This document shows, one piece after another, positions 17,182 to 24,162 of a DNA stretch of 36,944 nucleotides (position 1 is the first letter of the stretch; every line of letters begins with the position of its first letter). The notes under the pieces were generated by a model. The model had not been told where the DNA came from and searched no databases. It saw nothing but the letters and a program-made list of their open reading frames with translations. Location of the stretch: the IMG/VR virus record IMGVR_UViG_3300041411_000156, positions 1 through 36,944 of that record; one strand, 5' to 3'. Origin of the DNA: a virus. The position numbers and the translations under genes were made by a program.

Positions 17182-18401
17182 GTTTTATTCCCCTGATCTT
17201 TTAACCCGACCATTTGCATTTGAACCATGAGCTCATCGCCTCCCGGTAAAGGTGCCAGATCTTCCAGATCACGCACCTCATTACGAGTCATAACCCCGTT
17301 TTGAATCATGTTTGTGTAGAACCCTGAGCGTGTCGCACTGTCCGCTCGCAATAATCCCTCAACGGCAAATTTCGGTCTGAATTTGTATTTTTCACTTGGT
17401 AAAAATAACTTTTTAGTTATCGTTTGCTCATAACGGACTAATTGAGGATTAAGGGAATATGTCAAAAAACCCCTGTTTGTTTGTTCAAGGCTTGAGGCCC
17501 AAGAGCTTGCTTTGTTTGTGTGCCCAATTAACTGAGGTGGAACGCCAAAAGCACGGCATATTTCCTCAATTCCGAAATATCGAGATTCTAATAATTGGGC
17601 ATCAACTGGATTAATGCGGATACTGTTAGAGCCTGAAAGCTTCATGCCAGCCTCAAGCACCATGTATTTCCCTGCATTTTCTGGCTTGCTGAATTCAGAA
17701 AGATGATTTCGTAAGCGTGTACGTTGCTCAGTTGTTAGTGTTGATTCACCAGTTTCTAAAAAACCACCAACCTTTAAGCCATTCTTAAACCAGTCCTGTG
17801 CTTGATTATTTGCATCAAACTGCATCCCAATGGTTTGAGCAAAAAATTGAATAGCCGATAAACCTATAAGCCCGTCTAGGGTGAATCCCTTAAAATGCAA
17901 AATCTGATCTTCTGAATAAATCGTTTCAACACCATTTTCGGTGTAATGAAAGTCAATACCCCCGTCTTTATTGCGCTTTACAATCATTCCACTCGGAAAT
18001 AAAGGCTCTAAAGCAATAACTTTATCGCTTGAATCCTTGGTAATTAGGTTGAATGCATTACCCCATAGATCTACACAAGCAACTTGAACCTGCCAAAATT
18101 CACTTGCACACATATCGGCATTGGGTGAATCGTGCAAAATACGGTAAAGGTAATGATCAGTAGCAAGCTTTTTATTGTTGTCATAGAGTTGCAAAGGAAG
18201 AGTTGAGATAGTTTCAGCTCTTAATTTTACACATGCCCAGACTGCGGAAAGCTTCAAGGCTGTTTCTGGTGTGACCACAGATCCACCGGGTGATAAATAA
18301 CTATCAAACGGATAAGATGAGTTGCCCTTTTGTAATTGTGTATTTCCAGTCAATCGTGACCAGAAGCGGGACCAAAAGCCCGGCTCTTGTGTGGTACTCA
18401 T
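17178..18401 (-). CDS. Portal protein, HK97 family
   Basis: A 407-aa portal subunit. It has SAVWACVKLRAETISTLPL near the N-terminus, NAFNLITKD, FKGFTLDGLIGLSAI, the stem/crown helix region and the FGVPPQLIGH...SSWASSLEQTNRGFL segment, all typical of the HK97 portal family. Twelve copies form the DNA channel at one capsid vertex and bind the large terminase. Start overlaps the terminase stop as ATGA. Confidence 0.93.
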   Translation of the reverse strand: MSTTQEPGFWSRFWSRLTGNTQLQKGNSSYPFDSYLSPGGSVVTPETALKLSAVWACVKLRAETISTLPLQLYDNNKKLATDHYLYRILHDSPNADMCASEFWQVQVACVDLWGNAFNLITKDSSDKVIALEPLFPSGMIVKRNKDGGIDFHYTENGVETIYSEDQILHFKGFTLDGLIGLSAIQFFAQTIGMQFDANNQAQDWFKNGLKVGGFLETGESTLTTEQRTRLRNHLSEFSKPENAGKYMVLEAGMKLSGSNSIRINPVDAQLLESRYFGIEEICRAFGVPPQLIGHTNKASSWASSLEQTNRGFLTYSLNPQLVRYEQTITKKLFLPSEKYKFRPKFAVEGLLRADSATRSGFYTNMIQNGVMTRNEVRDLEDLAPLPGGDELMVQMQMVGLKDQGNKT

Positions 18402-20098
18402 GCTATCACGACATCCTCTAAATATTCGTCAATATCAACGCGATTGGCAGGCTCAGGATTACTTGACATCAAAGCGGCGGCGTTAAACATTGCAATCACG
18501 GGGTCAATTTTCCCCTTGCCTGATTCTTGTTTTGTCACCATTAATGCATTACCTGAAATTTTGCCTTTTGCGTTACCTACTGCCCATTTAACTAATTCTT
18601 GTTTAGCTGGAATAAATGTTCCTGCCGCAAGTTTTCGCTCCAAGGTCATGCCATAACCTGACAACTCAAAGCCCTGTTTTACGGCGATTAAGGCCGTCTC
18701 AGGAATTTCAGATTTAAGCAAACCATCTACAAGTGAAGGCATACCCAAACGGTCAAGACCAAAACCTTGTTTAGGCATCTTCCCAGTGTCAAAAATACGT
18801 TTGGCAATTACTCCAGCCTGTGCCACGTCATCGCCGATATTCTCAACAATCACCAGTTCGCCAGCCGCTACAAAGTCATCCATCCTTTGCTTATTTTCTT
18901 TTCTTCGCTCCAAGGCGATTGGATGTAGCCATGATTTAGACCAACCACGCCATACCGTGTGATTTTTTTTGTCTCGACCAATGACATACATTGAAAAAAG
19001 ATCATCAAGTCCACCACCATCGAAACCAGCAGTGATGCATTCTGATTGTTCAATGAGATAATCAAGGTCAAAAACAACCTCTTTTTTCTCCCAGAAGTCC
19101 GCACCTGCCCACCGATTAGCACGTAAATTCATGCCGATCTGTACATTGAGGCGCTTTGCAAAGAAGTCTTTTAGGTCGTCTTCGCCTGCATATTTAGCTT
19201 TTTCGTAATCATCTAAAAGCTGCTCTGGGTCAACACTCGTTCCAAAGTTTGGATTAGGTATATGGAAGTTGGCTGGGTCCTTGTATTCTTCCGATTCAAT
19301 CATTTCATCGGGAAATTCATAAATCAGAGGAAGGAACTTTTTATTAATTATCTTTCCGTCACGAACATCGCGGGCATAATCAAGTTTGCTTTTAAATACA
19401 CCACAAGGCGGCTCTTTTGATTGAGTTGAAAGCCAAATCAAACAACCCTCATGACGTGAAGCTAAACCACCCGTTGCTTCACGAAACATGGATCCAGCAT
19501 TAGACATGGTTTGGAATAAGTGCAGCTCGTCAACCAAGATCCAAGAGGCTTTTTTACCACCTGTGGACTTATCATCTGCGGCCACTACTTTTAATGTTGC
19601 ATTCGTACCGTTGTGAGTAATTGTTTTGGTGTGCTCAGAGATGGTCATCATTTCGTCTAAATCGGGATCAGCTTTAATCGCATCCCGGATAGGATTAAAA
19701 GAGTTATCAGCAACTTCTTTTGTTGGTGCCAAAATGATGAGTTCGGCAGATAATCGGCTATTTAAAATAAAAGCCGTCAGCATAATGAATGCAGCAATTG
19801 TCGATTTTGTATTTTTCTTAGGAATTAAAAGAAAAAACTCATTAATCAAACGGCGTTTAGACTTTTTGTCATACGCTCCAAAAATTGCAGCAACAAACTC
19901 TGTTACCCACTGCCGGACAATTTCCCCCATTTCTGGAGAATCCAAAACATCTACAACTTTTAAGGAATTAAATGTTCTTAAAGCGACATCGGCCACATCT
20001 TGAAAAAGTGGCTTGCATGGCATTAAGGATTGACCTTTGACAATGCGCTCCGACCAATCTGGGCGAGCTGTTGTCCAGTCTGGTAGTTTTGCAGTCAT
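18398..20098 (-). CDS. terL: Terminase large subunit
   Basis: A 566-aa packaging motor. ATPase domain: adenine-binding region, a deviant Walker A PKKNTKST (residues 93-100; the first part of the loop is NT rather than GxG, as is common in the HK97-like TerL group), Walker B WILVDE with Asp190/Glu191, and a coupling motif LSTQS near 223-227. Nuclease domain: Asp360 in GFDGGG and Asp365 with a later acidic cluster, an RNase H-like fold that cuts concatemers. It drives DNA into the prohead through the portal. The preceding spacer holds a strong terminator and the ATG has only a weak ribosome site. Confidence 0.93.
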   Translation of the reverse strand: MTAKLPDWTTARPDWSERIVKGQSLMPCKPLFQDVADVALRTFNSLKVVDVLDSPEMGEIVRQWVTEFVAAIFGAYDKKSKRRLINEFFLLIPKKNTKSTIAAFIMLTAFILNSRLSAELIILAPTKEVADNSFNPIRDAIKADPDLDEMMTISEHTKTITHNGTNATLKVVAADDKSTGGKKASWILVDELHLFQTMSNAGSMFREATGGLASRHEGCLIWLSTQSKEPPCGVFKSKLDYARDVRDGKIINKKFLPLIYEFPDEMIESEEYKDPANFHIPNPNFGTSVDPEQLLDDYEKAKYAGEDDLKDFFAKRLNVQIGMNLRANRWAGADFWEKKEVVFDLDYLIEQSECITAGFDGGGLDDLFSMYVIGRDKKNHTVWRGWSKSWLHPIALERRKENKQRMDDFVAAGELVIVENIGDDVAQAGVIAKRIFDTGKMPKQGFGLDRLGMPSLVDGLLKSEIPETALIAVKQGFELSGYGMTLERKLAAGTFIPAKQELVKWAVGNAKGKISGNALMVTKQESGKGKIDPVIAMFNAAALMSSNPEPANRVDIDEYLEDVVIA

Positions 20099-20112
20099 TT
20101 AAATGGTCCATG

Positions 20113-20133
20113 AAAAAACCGCCCGAAGGCGGC
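20113..20133 (-). terminator. Intrinsic terminator with UUCG loop upstream of TerL
   Basis: Minus-strand stem CCGCC/GGCGG closed by TTCG, followed by TTTTTT. It is a very stable tetraloop terminator located between the small and large terminase genes, so TerL and all structural genes lie beyond it. Confidence 0.88.
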
Positions 20134-20402
20134 TATGATTCAATATGTTTGGTATCTAGAAATATTTCACAATTCTCTATAAAACTTTTCCCACCACAAT
20201 ATGCAATGTCGCCAAAAAAATACATAAACTCATGCATTTGAAGTGATGAAAAACCATCTTCATCAGTCTTTAAGTCAAGTGTTATATCTAATGTTTTTAT
20301 TCCACTATTTATAACTTCTCTTTTCTTTCGATAGTGATCTTTGCCGAATTGTGTTGGTTTGAAACGGATTACATAATTAATATTAAATTTAATTTCAGCC
20401 AT
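20133..20402 (-). CDS. Hypothetical protein between terminase genes, 89 aa
   Basis: Protein with alternating hydrophobic and charged residues (INYVIRFKPTQFGKDHYRKKRE, TLDITLDLKT; landmarks) and a Phe/Tyr-rich MHEFMYFFGDIAYCGG. No recognised family. AGGAAAG precedes the ATG. Small and large terminase genes are usually neighbours, so this gene and the terminator after it are an insertion in the packaging module. Function unknown. Confidence 0.65.
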   Translation of the reverse strand: MAEIKFNINYVIRFKPTQFGKDHYRKKREVINSGIKTLDITLDLKTDEDGFSSLQMHEFMYFFGDIAYCGGKSFIENCEIFLDTKHIES

Positions 20403-20410
20403 AATCTTTC

Positions 20411-20893
20411 CTAACTAGGCAATTGATTATCCAAAGTGGCGTATTTGCCAGTCCTTGTCGCTTCTTTTGCCTTATCTTGTTTTGTTTCTTTCTTGCCTTT
20501 TTCCGCAACCTTGCCATGCTTATAAGGAAGTGCTGCAATTGCTGCCTGCATTCTTAGTGGTAGCTTGTTGCCATTAAAGTTCATGACCTTAATTAAAAAG
20601 TCTAAAGGGTCATCGCCTTCAAATTGAAATTCCTCAATAGGGTTTTCATCTTCACCGCTATTTTCGGGTTCGTTTTCTGGTTTAACATTTGGTTGATCAG
20701 ATGTTAAAGATCGTCCTTCTTTTTTGGCCTTTAACATTTCGATATAAACAATAATTTCGGGGTCTTTCGCTAATCTAGCACCTGCGGCAGATGCGGTTTT
20801 TTCTGCATAACCTGCTGAAATTGCTGCTTCTTTATTTGTCTTGCCGTCAACAATGGCAAGAGCAAATTTTTCCATTTTCTCTGTTAATGCCAT
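20411..20893 (-). CDS. terS: Terminase small subunit (Terminase_2/XtmA-like)
   Basis: A 160-aa DNA-recognition subunit. The N-terminus MEKFALAIVDGKTNKEAAISAGY...ASAAGARLAKDPEI is the helix-turn-helix of the Terminase_2 family (about residues 5-50, landmarks only). A middle acidic linker (PENEPENSGEDENPIEEF) is followed by DPLDFLIKVMN...LPLRMQAAIAALPYKHGK, the oligomerisation helix region, and a Lys-rich tail. It binds the packaging start site. The spacer just upstream has three TTTAACTT repeats that are candidate binding sites. AAAGGTAGAGCA precedes the ATG. Confidence 0.88.
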   Translation of the reverse strand: MALTEKMEKFALAIVDGKTNKEAAISAGYAEKTASAAGARLAKDPEIIVYIEMLKAKKEGRSLTSDQPNVKPENEPENSGEDENPIEEFQFEGDDPLDFLIKVMNFNGNKLPLRMQAAIAALPYKHGKVAEKGKKETKQDKAKEATRTGKYATLDNQLPS

Positions 20894-21037
20894 TGCTCTA
20901 CCTTTAACTTAATTTTAACTTTTTGCTTTAACTTTTTCTGAAAGGGAATTTTTTTTATAAATGAGAAGGGGGGCGGTGTCCAACGGCGAAGGGCTTGGAA
21001 TTTTTGACCTCCCCCCTGCCTGCTGGATTTTTGTGCA
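20894..21037 (-). promoter_or_regulatory. Candidate cos / small-terminase binding region
   Basis: A 144-bp non-coding spacer before terS. It has three phased TTTAACTT repeats (20903-20910, 20914-20921, 20927-20934; steps 11 and 13 bp) and, further upstream, a GC-rich block unlike the AT-rich surroundings, with AGGGGGG (20968-20974) facing CCCCCCT (21011-21017) as an inverted pair. cos sites of HK97-type phages lie here, and an HNH nuclease gene is close by. No cleavage position can be read from one prophage. Confidence 0.45.
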
Positions 21038-21265
21038 TCATTTTGGTGCATCCTGAATATGTTCAAGAATTTTCTTCTTTCCGTCATCATTTACAACACA
21101 ACAAATCATGTTGCCACTACGCATATATAAACACGCATTGTAAATATATTGGTCATAGTCCTTCTTGCCATTCCAATTCATTACGGCGCCTTCAACGCCC
21201 TGCGGATCAAAGTAGATGTCAGAGCCCTTGTCTACATCTCTCACATGAATTAGTTGTGAAATCAT
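21038..21265 (-). CDS. Hypothetical protein, 75 aa
   Basis: Small protein with the strand-rich segments DIYFDPQGVEGAVMNWNGKKDY and GNMICCVVNDDGKKKILEHI (landmarks). AAGGATTGCTAA precedes the ATG, 10 bp downstream of the previous stop. No family recognised. It is the last gene before the terS/cos region and is one of a run of small unknown genes with good ribosome sites. Confidence 0.65.
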   Translation of the reverse strand: MISQLIHVRDVDKGSDIYFDPQGVEGAVMNWNGKKDYDQYIYNACLYMRSGNMICCVVNDDGKKKILEHIQDAPK

Positions 21266-21275
21266 TTAGCAATCC

Positions 21276-21554
21276 TTATCCACATATAGCGTCTTTATAA
21301 AGGCTATAGAATTCAGTTATTAACAAAGCCTCAACATCTCCATTCTCATGACGAAATAAAACATGCTGCTTATCTACATCCTCGGTGTAGTATTTCGTAT
21401 GAACCTTAATAGAGCTGCCACCAATAAGCAGTTTGTTTTCTTGATGCATTTTCTTAACCCAAGCTGGAAGAGCTGCAAAGTTCTCTTTGGCACTCTTTAA
21501 CAACCAAGCTACTTCATAAGCATCAACTGTGCGTTCAATCGTTATGCATTTCAT
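21276..21554 (-). CDS. Hypothetical protein, 92 aa
   Basis: Protein with a helical N-terminal half (VDAYEVAWLLKSAKENFAALPAWVKKMHQ) and a beta-rich second half with GGSSIKVHTKYYTED. No family recognised. The ATG follows GAGGAATGTTAA and directly abuts the previous stop (TAAATG), so it is translated with the 53-aa gene upstream. Confidence 0.65.
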   Translation of the reverse strand: MKCITIERTVDAYEVAWLLKSAKENFAALPAWVKKMHQENKLLIGGSSIKVHTKYYTEDVDKQHVLFRHENGDVEALLITEFYSLYKDAICG

Positions 21555-21716
21555 TTAACATTCCTCATCCAAATACTTTTGAACAAGCTCATCAATAGTT
21601 TCAGCACGTTCAATTAAAGCCTGCTTGGTATCAGGTGGGATCCGTGGATCAAACTGCATACCACGCATGAAGTTAGCAACTGATCCTAGCTGCTCTAACA
21701 ATTCATCATTATTCAT
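21555..21716 (-). CDS. Small hypothetical protein, 53 aa
   Basis: A short open frame from ATG at 21716 (AAAGGTAGACA before it) to TAA at 21555, starting MNNDELLEQLGSVANFMRGM and ending in acidic KYLDEEC. It is mostly helical and acidic. It fills the gap between two genes exactly, abutting the next start, which supports it as a real gene. No family recognised. Confidence 0.6.
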   Translation of the reverse strand: MNNDELLEQLGSVANFMRGMQFDPRIPPDTKQALIERAETIDELVQKYLDEEC

Positions 21717-21735
21717 TGTCTACCTTTCGAATTAC

Positions 21736-21906
21736 TCACGGCTTCTTAGGTGGTTGTATTTGCTGACCATTGATTGAACGGTTCTGACGATTGATAGAGA
21801 CCATCATTTGACATGACATGTATCCACCATGTGTACGTGTATAGAAACAACCAATGCAGTTACACTCACCACAAAAGGAAATACTTACAGAACCTTTAAT
21901 AATCAT
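21736..21906 (-). CDS. Small Cys-rich protein, 56 aa
   Basis: A short open frame whose ATG overlaps the HNH stop as ATGA. It begins MIIKGSVSISFCGECNCIGC, giving Cys12, Cys15, Cys17, Cys20, plus Cys32 in YMSCQMMVSI. The CxxC-x-CxxC cluster probably binds zinc. The tail is basic and polar (QIQPPKKP). Coupling to the HNH gene suggests joint expression; a role in nucleic-acid binding is only a guess. Confidence 0.6.
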   Translation of the reverse strand: MIIKGSVSISFCGECNCIGCFYTRTHGGYMSCQMMVSINRQNRSINGQQIQPPKKP

Positions 21907-22202
21907 TGCCGGCTCTCCTGTTGTGTTTTCTTCTTATGACATGGAACACAAAGAGATTGTAGGTTGGATTCATCATCCGTTCCGCCTCTCGCCACATTCA
22001 CAATATGGTCAAGTTCTAAGTCTTTAGTAACGATGCCACAACATTGACATGTCCACTCATCGCGCAAATGGATCTTAGCTTTAAGACGGCGCCAAGGCCG
22101 ACCACCACGACCAGAACCCCAATTGTTTTGCTTAGGGTTCTTCTGGGTTTGTGCGGGTGCCTGTAGTTTCTGTAACTTGTTCTTGAACGTTTGGAGTTTC
22201 AT
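21903..22202 (-). CDS. HNH endonuclease near terminase
   Basis: A 99-aa protein whose N-terminal half is basic and Gly/Arg-rich (SGRGGRPWRRLKAKIHLRDEW). The HNH module follows: Cys52/Cys55 and Cys85/Cys88 as structural zinc ligands, LDHIVNVARGGTDD with Asp65-His66, Asn80, and His89. In HK97-like cos phages such an HNH protein beside terS/terL is needed for specific cos cleavage with the terminase; position here fits. Its 5' end overlaps the upstream gene by 71 bp, and the ATG has only a weak ribosome site. Confidence 0.87.
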   Translation of the reverse strand: MKLQTFKNKLQKLQAPAQTQKNPKQNNWGSGRGGRPWRRLKAKIHLRDEWTCQCCGIVTKDLELDHIVNVARGGTDDESNLQSLCVPCHKKKTQQESRQ

Positions 22203-22422
22203 TTAAGTTTACTCGCGCATCAACACCATTTAATAAGTCAATCGATATCCAATCAATATCCAAGCCTTTGCGTTGATATTCTTGGACCAACTTAACCAAA
22301 TTGAGTTCCATGCGTTTCCTTAGAACTTCTGGAGTTTCAATCTCAAGCACTGTGTACGGCTGCTCAAGACCATCTAACCCATAAAAACCCAAGCGATTAT
22401 TAATAATGCTCTTCGGAATCAT
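22132..22422 (-). CDS. Hypothetical protein, 96 aa
   Basis: Protein starting MIPKSIINNRLGFYGLDGL, with VLEIETPEVLRKRMELNLVKLVQEYQRKGLDIDW (helical) and a Thr/Asn/Glu-rich C-terminal tail that is encoded by bases also used for the HNH start. The ATG at 22422 has AGGTGAGCAAG before it, better than a GTG three codons upstream. No family recognised. Confidence 0.6.
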   Translation of the reverse strand: MIPKSIINNRLGFYGLDGLEQPYTVLEIETPEVLRKRMELNLVKLVQEYQRKGLDIDWISIDLLNGVDARVNLNETPNVQEQVTETTGTRTNPEEP

Positions 22423-22897
22423 CTTGCTCACCTATTAGATCTGGAGTGGCGCGAACAACACCATAAATATCTTTAATCACTCCTGTTGCTGGTGGAATGA
22501 CTGTTGAATGATGAGGATTATTTTTAAGGTACTTAGTGAGATCATCACTCTTGGCCTGCTTAAAAATTCTTTCGCCCTTATCAACCAAGAATGTCCCTTC
22601 TAGAGGAATATCCGCCACTCCAGAAATTGATAGACCTGTTATAGGTCCATACTTACTTTCATTGCCGGCATATTCCTGAGCCTTTACACTGAATAGGTTT
22701 GCTAAGTCCGTATCAGTTAATTGCTCTAACACTACTGGGCTGCCAATGGCTACAACTTTTAATCCAGACTCTTTAGCTATCAACTCAAGCTCTTTGCAAA
22801 AGCAATCACGTTGGTGGGTTGATTGGAATAATTTGGAGTCATAACGGACAATAAGAAACTTTGTCTCTGGCTTGATCTGTTCTATATCGAAATTCAT
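22400..22897 (-). CDS. Hypothetical protein carrying a tape-measure C-terminal motif
   Basis: A 165-aa protein of unknown function. Residues about 10-60 look like a small alpha/beta unit (KFLIVRYDSKLFQSTHQRD, LKVVAIGSP). Residues about 94-130 contain GVADIPLEGTFLVDKGERIF followed by DDLTKYL, closely resembling the tape-measure segment GIGNVPKEGTWLLDGGERVL...DLTNYL near 9110-9215 of this same prophage. The C-terminus is polar. The ATG at 22897 follows GGGTGATGAT and lies just beyond the previous stop. It may interact with the partner that normally recognises the tape-measure end; this is inference. Confidence 0.62.
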   Translation of the reverse strand: MNFDIEQIKPETKFLIVRYDSKLFQSTHQRDCFCKELELIAKESGLKVVAIGSPVVLEQLTDTDLANLFSVKAQEYAGNESKYGPITGLSISGVADIPLEGTFLVDKGERIFKQAKSDDLTKYLKNNPHHSTVIPPATGVIKDIYGVVRATPDLIGEQDDSEEHY

Positions 22898-22901
22898 ATC
22901 A

Positions 22902-23126
22902 TCACCCATCTAGTGACTTAGATTTGTTGGTTGGCTCGCCGTCTTCAAACATCTCAAGCACTGCACTTAATTGCGCCGTTTGTTCTGAATTGATTTGAAT
23001 GAGTAAGCTATTCTGTTCGATCAGCCTATTGTTGTGATCAGTCAGTTTGTTGTTGTGATCTATAAGCTTGTTTGTCTGCTCTATTAGCTTAAGCACAACA
23101 TCTTGCAAATTTGGTTCACTGCTCAT
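22902..23126 (-). CDS. Coiled-coil protein with five heptads, 74 aa
   Basis: After MSSEPNLQDVVLK comes a strict run of seven-residue units, each starting with Leu: LIEQTNK, LIDHNNK, LTDHNNR, LIEQNSL, LIQINSE. This predicts a parallel coiled-coil oligomer with a polar Asn-rich face. The underlying DNA shows near-direct 21-bp repeats (about 23013-23092), so the heptads grew by duplication. The C-terminal tail is acidic then basic. The start at 23126 overlaps the NinB-like gene by 11 bp; an in-frame ATG eight codons upstream is the alternative. Function unknown. Confidence 0.6.
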   Translation of the reverse strand: MSSEPNLQDVVLKLIEQTNKLIDHNNKLTDHNNRLIEQNSLLIQINSEQTAQLSAVLEMFEDGEPTNKSKSLDG

Positions 23127-23646
23127 TTTGATAACACCACTTAAGGTCATCCGGGATAATCAACATCATGCCCAAGTCTCTATGTGCATAGATGTTGATC
23201 TTGTCCAGATATTTAGTGAATTCTTTAATGGTTGCCTTCTTACTTTGAAGATGGTCTCTAACAAATGTGTGGACTAAAACTTGATAATCCTTCTCAAGCT
23301 GTTGGCGTTTGTTGCCATCGAATGCTTGAACCACATCTTTAAAGTTCTGCAAAGCTCTATACTTTTCGGCTGTATCTTGTCGGCCTTCTACATAGATGCG
23401 TGAGAGATACTTTTTCTTGAAAAATAAATGAAGGTCATCACTTGAATTGCCTGTCTTCTGCCTGATCTGCTCAAGCCAAGCCCAATAAAGCCGATTTTGT
23501 GCGGTACTCCTATCATCAGCTTTCTGATTGATTCTGACGATTAAAGGCTTACCTTCTGCGGCTGCTGTAGAGTGGTTGTTGTTCAGGTAGTTAATTACCT
23601 GAACAATCCCAGAATAACTATTGATTGGGAACGTTGCTGGTTCCAT
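23116..23646 (-). CDS. NinB/Orf-like recombination protein
   Basis: A 176-aa protein. The stretches LIVRINQKADDRSTAQNRLYWAWLEQI and, at the end, KEFTKYLDKINIYA...LGMMLIIPDDLKW match NinB-type (lambda Orf) proteins, which bind single-stranded DNA and assist RecA-type loading in phage recombination (landmarks only). A middle insert with SSDDLHLFFKKKYLSRIYV differs from lambda Orf. Other Nin-region style genes (HNH fold, Lar-like) surround it, which agrees. Confidence 0.72.
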   Translation of the reverse strand: MEPATFPINSYSGIVQVINYLNNNHSTAAAEGKPLIVRINQKADDRSTAQNRLYWAWLEQIRQKTGNSSDDLHLFFKKKYLSRIYVEGRQDTAEKYRALQNFKDVVQAFDGNKRQQLEKDYQVLVHTFVRDHLQSKKATIKEFTKYLDKINIYAHRDLGMMLIIPDDLKWCYQNEQ

Positions 23647-23661
23647 ATTCCCACCTATAAT

Positions 23662-24060
23662 TTATTCATCCACGGCGGCGCGTTTACCAGCTTCTAAAAC
23701 TGGAACGTTTGCCTCAGTTGGAACGTAAATAATTTGCTGAATCTTGCCATCACGCAAAGCATCACCGAATGCACCGATAAACTCTTGTTTCCTATACTCA
23801 GGATAATCTTTTGCAGCTTGACCAATTGTTTTGATTGCTTCTGCACGTAACTTAGCGCTTTCAAGTTCAGCTCGCGCCGTTTGGACCTGAATCATTTTTG
23901 ACTGTTCAGCTTCAGCCAGTAACGCCTGACCATTCATGCCTTGCTTCCACACCTTGTAGTGAGGCCATGCAAACATAAGCAACATAATGACAATTAAAAC
24001 GGCAAAAAAGCATAAAGCAGCTAACACTACATCGGCTTGCCCTTTCTGGTTGGTTTTCAT
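23662..24060 (-). CDS. Membrane-anchored protein resembling the tail of SPFH proteins
   Basis: A 132-aa protein with one transmembrane segment (about residues 12-36, VVLAALCFFAVLIVIMLLMFAW), followed by a long Ala/Glu-rich coiled coil (LLAEAEQSKMIQVQTARAELESAKLRAEAI; landmark) and a C-terminal motif with IGAFGDALRDGKIQQIIYVPTEANVPVLEAG. The coiled coil plus the IQQIIYVPT end resemble the C-terminal part of stomatin/prohibitin/HflK proteins, without the SPFH domain itself. The ATG at 24060 follows AGGAAGCGAGAA and lies just past a terminator. A role in membrane protease control or host-membrane organisation is speculative. Confidence 0.6.
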   Translation of the reverse strand: MKTNQKGQADVVLAALCFFAVLIVIMLLMFAWPHYKVWKQGMNGQALLAEAEQSKMIQVQTARAELESAKLRAEAIKTIGQAAKDYPEYRKQEFIGAFGDALRDGKIQQIIYVPTEANVPVLEAGKRAAVDE

Positions 24061-24083
24061 TTCTCGCTTCCTTTTTAGGGACA

Positions 24084-24106
24084 CAAAAAAAGAGCCTCTC
24101 GGCTCC
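24084..24106 (-). terminator. Intrinsic terminator upstream of the SPFH-tail-like gene
   Basis: Minus-strand stem GAGCC/GGCTC with loop GAGA and a run of seven T. The upstream 50 bases (24107-24162) are non-coding and can fold into competing hairpins using AAAACCCA, AACCCA and one TGGGTTTT. Confidence 0.82.
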
Positions 24107-24162
24107 GGTTAAAACCCACCGCTTTTGATGGGTTAATTTGGGTTTTAATAATTTTTATAATT

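Noticed and set aside
19626-20003. Rightward open frame of 125 codons in terL
   Set aside because: Antisense shadow over the ATPase domain; no promoter or ribosome site.
20884-21090. Open frame of 68 codons over the terS-upstream spacer
   Set aside because: It runs through terS start and the repeat/GC-rich region, has a poly-Lys low-complexity translation, and overlaps two better genes.
23013-23092. CRISPR-like or tandem repeat array
   Set aside because: The 21-bp near repeats encode coiled-coil heptads in frame; there are no unique spacers.
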